NCBI GenBank assembly: GCA_016720805.1
Contig: JADKJZ010000014.1
Span: forward strand, 558,001-622,000
Origin: Gemmatimonadota bacterium
GTDB lineage: Bacteria > Gemmatimonadota > Gemmatimonadetes > Gemmatimonadales > GWC2-71-9
Direction: 5' to 3'
DNA: 64,000 nucleotides
The notes below the pieces were generated by a model that was not told the origin of the DNA, ran no database searches, and saw only the letters and a program-made list of their open reading frames with translations. Shown one piece after another: positions 59,991 through 64,000 of the stretch. Each line of letters begins with the position of its first letter. Positions within the stretch are counted from its first letter, which is position 1. Position numbers and translations under genes: made by a program.

Positions 59991-60617
59991 CTATTTGCCG
60001 GCCTTCGCCGGCTTGGCCGTCTTCACGGTCACGACGCTGTCGAGCACATGCCGGAAGGCCTCGATCGGATAGGCCCCTTCCATGATGCCACCTTCGATGA
60101 AAAAGGTCGGCGTGCTCTTCGCCCCCGCGCGGATCGCACCGGCGGCGTCGCTGCGCACGATGCGGGCGGCATCGGGGCTCGCGAGGCAGGCGTTCAGCGC
60201 GGGCCGCTGCAGACCGAGGCCGCCGGCGAGCGAGAGGAAGAAGGCCGCGGGATCGGCGAGCTTCTCCCACTTTTCCTGCTGGGCGTAGAGCGCGTCGTGC
60301 GTCGGCCAGAACTTCCCCTGCTTCATGGCGCAGGTCGCGAAGATGGCCGCCGCCGCCGCGTTCTGGTGGATCTGCGTGAGCGGGAAGTGCACGTAGACCC
60401 AGCGCACCTTGCCGGTCTTGATGTACTCCTTCTCGATCGTCGGAAAGGTCTCGGTCGCGAAGCGCCGGCAGTACGGGCACTGCAGATCGGACATCTCGTA
60501 GACGGTCACCGGCGCCGTGACGGATCCCTTGGCGCGGGGGGCGATCAGCGTGTCCTGCTGCGCGGCGGCGGCTGCCGGGGCGAGCAGGAGGAGCAAGGGG
60601 AGCAGGCGACGCACCAT
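59991..60617 (-). CDS. DsbA-like exported thiol oxidoreductase
   Basis: 208 residues with a signal peptide (RRLLPLLLLLAPAAAAAQ). Thioredoxin fold with the active site DLQCPYCRRF near residue 47, then the helical insertion and the cis-Pro loop STPTFFIEGG. It probably forms or reshuffles disulfides in the periplasm, where several multi-Cys proteins of the window would be clients. ATG at 60617. Confidence 0.88.
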   Translation of the reverse strand: MVRRLLPLLLLLAPAAAAAQQDTLIAPRAKGSVTAPVTVYEMSDLQCPYCRRFATETFPTIEKEYIKTGKVRWVYVHFPLTQIHQNAAAAAIFATCAMKQGKFWPTHDALYAQQEKWEKLADPAAFFLSLAGGLGLQRPALNACLASPDAARIVRSDAAGAIRAGAKSTPTFFIEGGIMEGAYPIEAFRHVLDSVVTVKTAKPAKAGK

Positions 60618-60659
60618 GGGAGTTCCGGTCGGGGGGGTGAAGGCCGAGTATCTTTCGGC

Positions 60660-61469
60660 ATGTGGCAGAAAGGTATCGGCGCGTTGGTGGTGCTCCAACT
60701 GGGTCTCCTGAGCGGGGTCGCGGCGCAGGGCGGGGTGGCTTCGCTCTTTCCGGCCCAGCCGACCGGGATGGTGACCGATGTCGCCAAGGTGCTGGATGCC
60801 GCCAGCCTGGCCCGCATTGAGTCGCGCCTCACGCTGCTCCGGCAGCAGACCGGTGCCGAGGTGGCGGTGGTCACCTTGCCGACGCTGGGCGGTCGGGAGC
60901 CGGCCGAGGTGGCACTCGCCATCGGCCGAGCCTGGGGCGTCGGGGCGAAGGCCGCCGTCGGCGATCAGACGCGGAACGCGGGGGCCGTCTTCCTGCTGGT
61001 GCCGCGGTCGGGCGACCAGCGGGGCGAGATTCGCCTCGAGGTCGGCAACGGCCTCGAGGGGATCCTCACCGACGCACGCACGGGGCAGATCCTCGACGCG
61101 TTGATGCCGCAGCTCCGGGAACAGCAATACGGTTCGGCGCTCGAGGCCGGGACCGTCGCGATCGCCGATCTGGTGGCGCGGACGATGGGCATCAGCGATA
61201 CGTCGCTGGTGCAGCCCCGGGCGCCGCCGCGACGCGGCTTTCCCCGCGGCCTCCTGACGCTGATCATCATCGTGCTGTGGTTGATCATCAACACGCGGGG
61301 CGGCGGGCGCGGTGGCCGGTATCGTCGTGGCGGCAGAGGGCCGTTCATCATCGGCGGCGGCGGCTTCGGCGGCGGCGGCTTCGGGGGCGGCGGATTCGGC
61401 GGCGGTGGCTTTGGCGGCTTCGGCGGTGGCGGGGGTTTCAGCGGCGGCGGCGGCGGGAGGAGCTTCTGA
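60660..61469 (+). CDS. TPM-domain (YgcG-like) exported protein with Gly-rich tail
   Basis: 269 residues. Signal peptide (GIGALVVLQLGLLSGVAAQ), a TPM_phosphatase domain (VTDVAKVLDAASLARIESRLTLLRQQTGAEVAVVTL…GEIRLEVGNGLEG), one membrane helix (LTLIIIVLWLIIN) and a tail of GGGGF repeats ending in RSF. TPM proteins often accompany LemA, as here. The stop overlaps the next ATG (TGATG). Confidence 0.85.
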   Translation: MWQKGIGALVVLQLGLLSGVAAQGGVASLFPAQPTGMVTDVAKVLDAASLARIESRLTLLRQQTGAEVAVVTLPTLGGREPAEVALAIGRAWGVGAKAAVGDQTRNAGAVFLLVPRSGDQRGEIRLEVGNGLEGILTDARTGQILDALMPQLREQQYGSALEAGTVAIADLVARTMGISDTSLVQPRAPPRRGFPRGLLTLIIIVLWLIINTRGGGRGGRYRRGGRGPFIIGGGGFGGGGFGGGGFGGGGFGGFGGGGGFSGGGGGRSF

Positions 61470-62191
61470 TGGATCGTGGCCAATTGGATGCGGATATTGC
61501 ACGACTCGTGACGCGCCTGCAGTCGGCCGACGCGCCGACCGGCAGCGCGCTGCTCTACGGCTCGGTGGTGCGAGGCGACTGGATCGCCACACGCTCCGAC
61601 GTCAACCTGCTGCTCGTGATGGACGACGCGTCACCGGCGGGATTGCGGCGCCTCGCCGGGGCGGTGTCGGAGTGGCACCGCGCCGGTCACACGGCGCCGT
61701 TGATCATCGGCCGCGAGGAGTGGCAGCGCTCGGTCGATGTCTTCCCGATCGAGATGACCGACATGCAGCTCGCCTACCGGTTGCTGCACGGCACCGATCC
61801 GCTCGCCGACGTCCGCGTGGCGCCGTCGGATCTGCGTCGGGCGCTGGAGTCGGAACTGCGCGGCAAGCTGGTGCGACTGCGCCAGGCCTACGTCCGATTC
61901 GGCGAGTCGATGGTGACGCTCGGCGGTTTCGCCACCGCCTCCGTCGGCCAACTGCTGGTGCTCTTCCGGTGCACCGGCGCGCTGCTCGGACGTCCCATGG
62001 GCGCGACGGCCGCCGAAACCATCGCTGGCCTCGCCGACGTACTGGGCGACGACGCGGCGGTGATCACCGAGATCGCGGGGCACCGGGCCGAGCCCGAGTG
62101 GCACTGCCCCCCCGCCACGTTCGCCCGGTATCTTGAAGTGGTCCACCGGGCGGTTGAGTTCATTGACCACTACCCACAGGGAGATGCTTGA
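61469..62191 (+). CDS. Nucleotidyltransferase-fold protein between TPM and LemA genes
   Basis: 240 residues. The start has the MNT-like loop LLYGSVVRGDWIATRSDVNLLLV, in which the usual second acidic residue of the D-x-D pair is Asn, so catalysis is doubtful. The rest is helical (LRGKLVRLRQAYVRF). Both ends overlap neighbours (TGATG), making TPM, this gene and lemA one translational unit. Function unknown. Confidence 0.7.
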   Translation: MDRGQLDADIARLVTRLQSADAPTGSALLYGSVVRGDWIATRSDVNLLLVMDDASPAGLRRLAGAVSEWHRAGHTAPLIIGREEWQRSVDVFPIEMTDMQLAYRLLHGTDPLADVRVAPSDLRRALESELRGKLVRLRQAYVRFGESMVTLGGFATASVGQLLVLFRCTGALLGRPMGATAAETIAGLADVLGDDAAVITEIAGHRAEPEWHCPPATFARYLEVVHRAVEFIDHYPQGDA

Positions 62192-62760
62192 TGCGCCGCA
62201 TGCTTCGTACTGCCTCGCTCCTCGCCGCCGTGACCGTCCTGGCCAGCGGCTGCGGGTACAACTCGCTGCAGGGGCTCGATGAGCAGGTGAACAAGGCCAA
62301 GGGACAGATCGAGGTCCAGCTGCAGCGCCGTGCCGACCTGATCCCGAACCTCGTGGCCACGGTGAAGGGTGTCGCCGCGCAGGAGACCACGGTCTTCATC
62401 GCCGTCGCCGAGGCGCGCGCCAAGCTCTCCGGCGCGGTGCAGGGCGGCAACATCCAGGAGATGGCCAACGCCAACGCCGCCATGCAGGCGCCGCTGGGCC
62501 GCTTGATTGCGATCGCCGAGGCGTACCCCGTCCTCAAGAGCAGCGAGAACTTCAAGCAGCTGCAGGACCAGCTCGAGGGAACGGAAAACCGGATCGCGGT
62601 CGCGCGGACGGATTACAACAGCGCCGTGGAGCAGTTCAACACCACGACGCGGAAGTTTCCGACCAACCTGACGGCGAAGATGTTCGGCTTGGGGAAGGCG
62701 CGCGAATACTTCGAGGTCACGACGCCGGGGGCGAAGGATGCGCCGGCGGTGAAGTTCTAG
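62191..62760 (+). CDS. lemA: LemA-family lipoprotein
   Basis: 189 residues. The signal ends in LASGC (lipobox). The core is the LemA four-helix bundle: YNSLQGLDEQVNKAKGQIEVQLQRRADLIPNL, then LKSSENFKQLQDQLEGTENRIAVARTDYN and FPTNLTAKMFGL. The family is membrane-associated and of unsettled function. Followed by a heptamer hairpin. Confidence 0.92.
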   Translation: MRRMLRTASLLAAVTVLASGCGYNSLQGLDEQVNKAKGQIEVQLQRRADLIPNLVATVKGVAAQETTVFIAVAEARAKLSGAVQGGNIQEMANANAAMQAPLGRLIAIAEAYPVLKSSENFKQLQDQLEGTENRIAVARTDYNSAVEQFNTTTRKFPTNLTAKMFGLGKAREYFEVTTPGAKDAPAVKF

Positions 62761-62826
62761 TCGTTAGGCGTTAGTCGTTGGTCGTTAGGGGGTTCCAATG
62801 ACTAACGACCAACGACTAACGACTCG
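62761..62826. repeat. CGTTAGT heptamer inverted repeat between lemA and metG
   Basis: TCGTTAG-GCGTTAG-TCGTTGG-TCGTTAG at 62761-62788 faces CTAACGA-CCAACGA-CTAACGA at 62802-62823, with a short loop. It is near identical in units to the hairpin at 50893 and separates convergent genes. Confidence 0.75.
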
Positions 62827-62828
62827 AT

Positions 62829-64000
62829 CTACGCCAATCTCGGAAACAGATTCTCCGGCTTACGCACCGACGCCCCGCCCAGCGCGGGGCGTTTGGCGTT
62901 CTCCCAAGCGGCCTCGGGCGCGCCGTCCTGCCCGAGGGCGCTCCAAAGGGCGGTGGCCTTCTCGGGCATGAAGGGGAACGTCATCACCGCGAGGCGAAGC
63001 AAGGTCGTGGCGAGGGTCGCGAGCACCACGTCCAACTCGGCCTCCTGACCACCCTTGGCGAGCGCCCACGGCGCCGCGACGGTGATGTACCCGTTCGCCT
63101 CGGTCACCACATCGACCACCAGCTTGGCCGCGCCCTTGAGGTCGTTGGCGGTCATCGCCGACGCGTAGTCGGCCACGGCCGCGTCGGCGACGGGGAGTGG
63201 CGACGGCGCGGCGATGGGGACGACGCCATCCCGGTACTTCTCCACCATCGCGAGGACTCGCGACGCCAGGTTGCCGAGGCCGTTGGCGAGCTCGCTCTCG
63301 TAGACGGCGTCGAACCGCTCGAAGGTGAAGTCGCCATCGTGTTCGAAGCCGACCTCGCGCAACAGGAACCAGCGGAGCGCGTCGGCGCCATGCCGATCGG
63401 CCGCTTCCGCGATCGTCACTGAACTCCCCTCCGACTTGCTCACCTTGGCGCCGCCCCACTGCACGTAGCCGTGGGCCCAGATCGCCTTCGGCAGCGGCAG
63501 TTCGGCAGCGAGCAGCATCGCCGGCCAGATGATGCAATGAAAGCGGGTGATCCCCTTGCCGACGACATGGAGATCGGCCGGCCAGATGGCGTCCCAGCCG
63601 TCGTGCGGATAGCCGGTCGCACTCAGGTAATTGATGAGCGCGTCAAACCACACGTAGACGGTTTCGTCGTCGGTGCCTGGGAAGGGGATGCCCCACGGCA
63701 ACCGCGCGCGCGAGATCGAGATGTCCTGCAGTCCCTCGCGGAGCGTGCTGAGAATCTCGTTGCGCCGGATCTGCGGCTCGACCCGGAACACATCGTTCGC
63801 CTCGACCAGCGCGAGGACACGGTCACGATACGCGGAGAGACGGAAGAAGGTGTTCTTCTCCTTGGTGCGCACGAGGTCGCGAGACGGATGCTCGGGACAC
63901 CGTCCGTCGACCAGTTGCCCTTCCTGCTTGAACTCCTCGCAGCCGACGCAATACAGTCCCTCGTATTCGCCGACGAAGAGGTCCTCGGGGTGTCGCTCGC
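62829..64000 (-). CDS. metG: Methionyl-tRNA synthetase, 3' part
   Basis: Charges tRNA-Met. The start is off the right edge; about 390 C-terminal codons are visible. Zinc-knuckle cysteines (YCVGCEEFKQ…GRCPEH), YVWFDALINYLS, WPADLHVVGKGITRFHCIIWPA and the KMSKS loop, here KVSKSEG, lead into the anticodon-binding helices (ELANGLGNLASRVLAMVEKY). There is no C-terminal tRBD domain after FPFMP…LFPRLA. Confidence 0.95.
   Translation of the reverse strand, partial: ERHPEDLFVGEYEGLYCVGCEEFKQEGQLVDGRCPEHPSRDLVRTKEKNTFFRLSAYRDRVLALVEANDVFRVEPQIRRNEILSTLREGLQDISISRARLPWGIPFPGTDDETVYVWFDALINYLSATGYPHDGWDAIWPADLHVVGKGITRFHCIIWPAMLLAAELPLPKAIWAHGYVQWGGAKVSKSEGSSVTIAEAADRHGADALRWFLLREVGFEHDGDFTFERFDAVYESELANGLGNLASRVLAMVEKYRDGVVPIAAPSPLPVADAAVADYASAMTANDLKGAAKLVVDVVTEANGYITVAAPWALAKGGQEAELDVVLATLATTLLRLAVMTFPFMPEKATALWSALGQDGAPEAAWENAKRPALGGASVRKPENLFPRLA

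Noticed and set aside
61320..61462. Low-complexity GGCGGCGGCTTC repeat as a mobile element or repeat locus
   Set aside because: It encodes the normal Gly-rich tail of a TPM protein in frame.

Overview
The window is high-GC bacterial chromosome, most likely from Gemmatimonadota. This is an inference, not a proof. It rests on several things seen together: ECF sigma factor genes overlapping serine/threonine kinase-TPR genes, many small lipoproteins and outer-membrane barrels, an LPS-type envelope (KdtA and an Mla lipid-transport operon), and a partial ATP synthase operon carrying atpA-G-D-C only.

Left part (1-31 kb) is ordinary chromosome with metabolic, envelope and regulatory genes: thiE, mltG-ruvX, rho, an M50 protease with a 66-residue DHp-like protein, a cation/H+ antiporter, a P1B-4-like metal ATPase, an MDR dehydrogenase coupled to a PLP decarboxylase, an alkaline-phosphatase-fold hydrolase, an Nramp-related transporter, a fused class II aldolase/short-chain dehydrogenase converging on mtnA, several lipoproteins, a secreted glycoside-hydrolase-like protein and an ECF sigma/kinase pair.

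Middle part (31.1-46.5 kb) is an accessory region of visibly lower GC, ending exactly at the 3' end of a tRNA-Arg(CCG) gene. A direct repeat of about 70 bp, made of the last bases of that tRNA plus its terminator-like hairpin, occurs three times (31112, 35471, 46433). It splits the region into two segments. Segment 1 (31.2-35.4 kb) is one giant gene for an HTH (HigA-like) plus nuclease-like plus long helical protein, now in at least six reading-frame pieces. Segment 2 (35.5-46.4 kb) has a two-TM protein and a type I restriction-modification operon (hsdM-hsdS-[DUF262/HNH/AlbA_2 fusion]-hsdR) in which every gene is interrupted. No integrase was found. The region looks like a decaying defence island, although base-indel errors in the assembly cannot be excluded.

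Right part (46.5-64 kb) is core again: seven tRNA genes on the minus strand, a primary-type sigma factor overlapping mlaE-mlaF-mlaD, a Nudix hydrolase, an HTH regulator, atpAGDC behind a perfect CRP/FNR-type palindrome, two outer-membrane proteins, kdtA, a CPBP protease, a DsbA-like thiol oxidoreductase, a TPM/nucleotidyltransferase-like/LemA operon and the end of metG.

A recurrent feature across the window is runs of heptanucleotide repeats in intergenic gaps. Most are arranged as inverted arms that could fold into long hairpins, like terminators.
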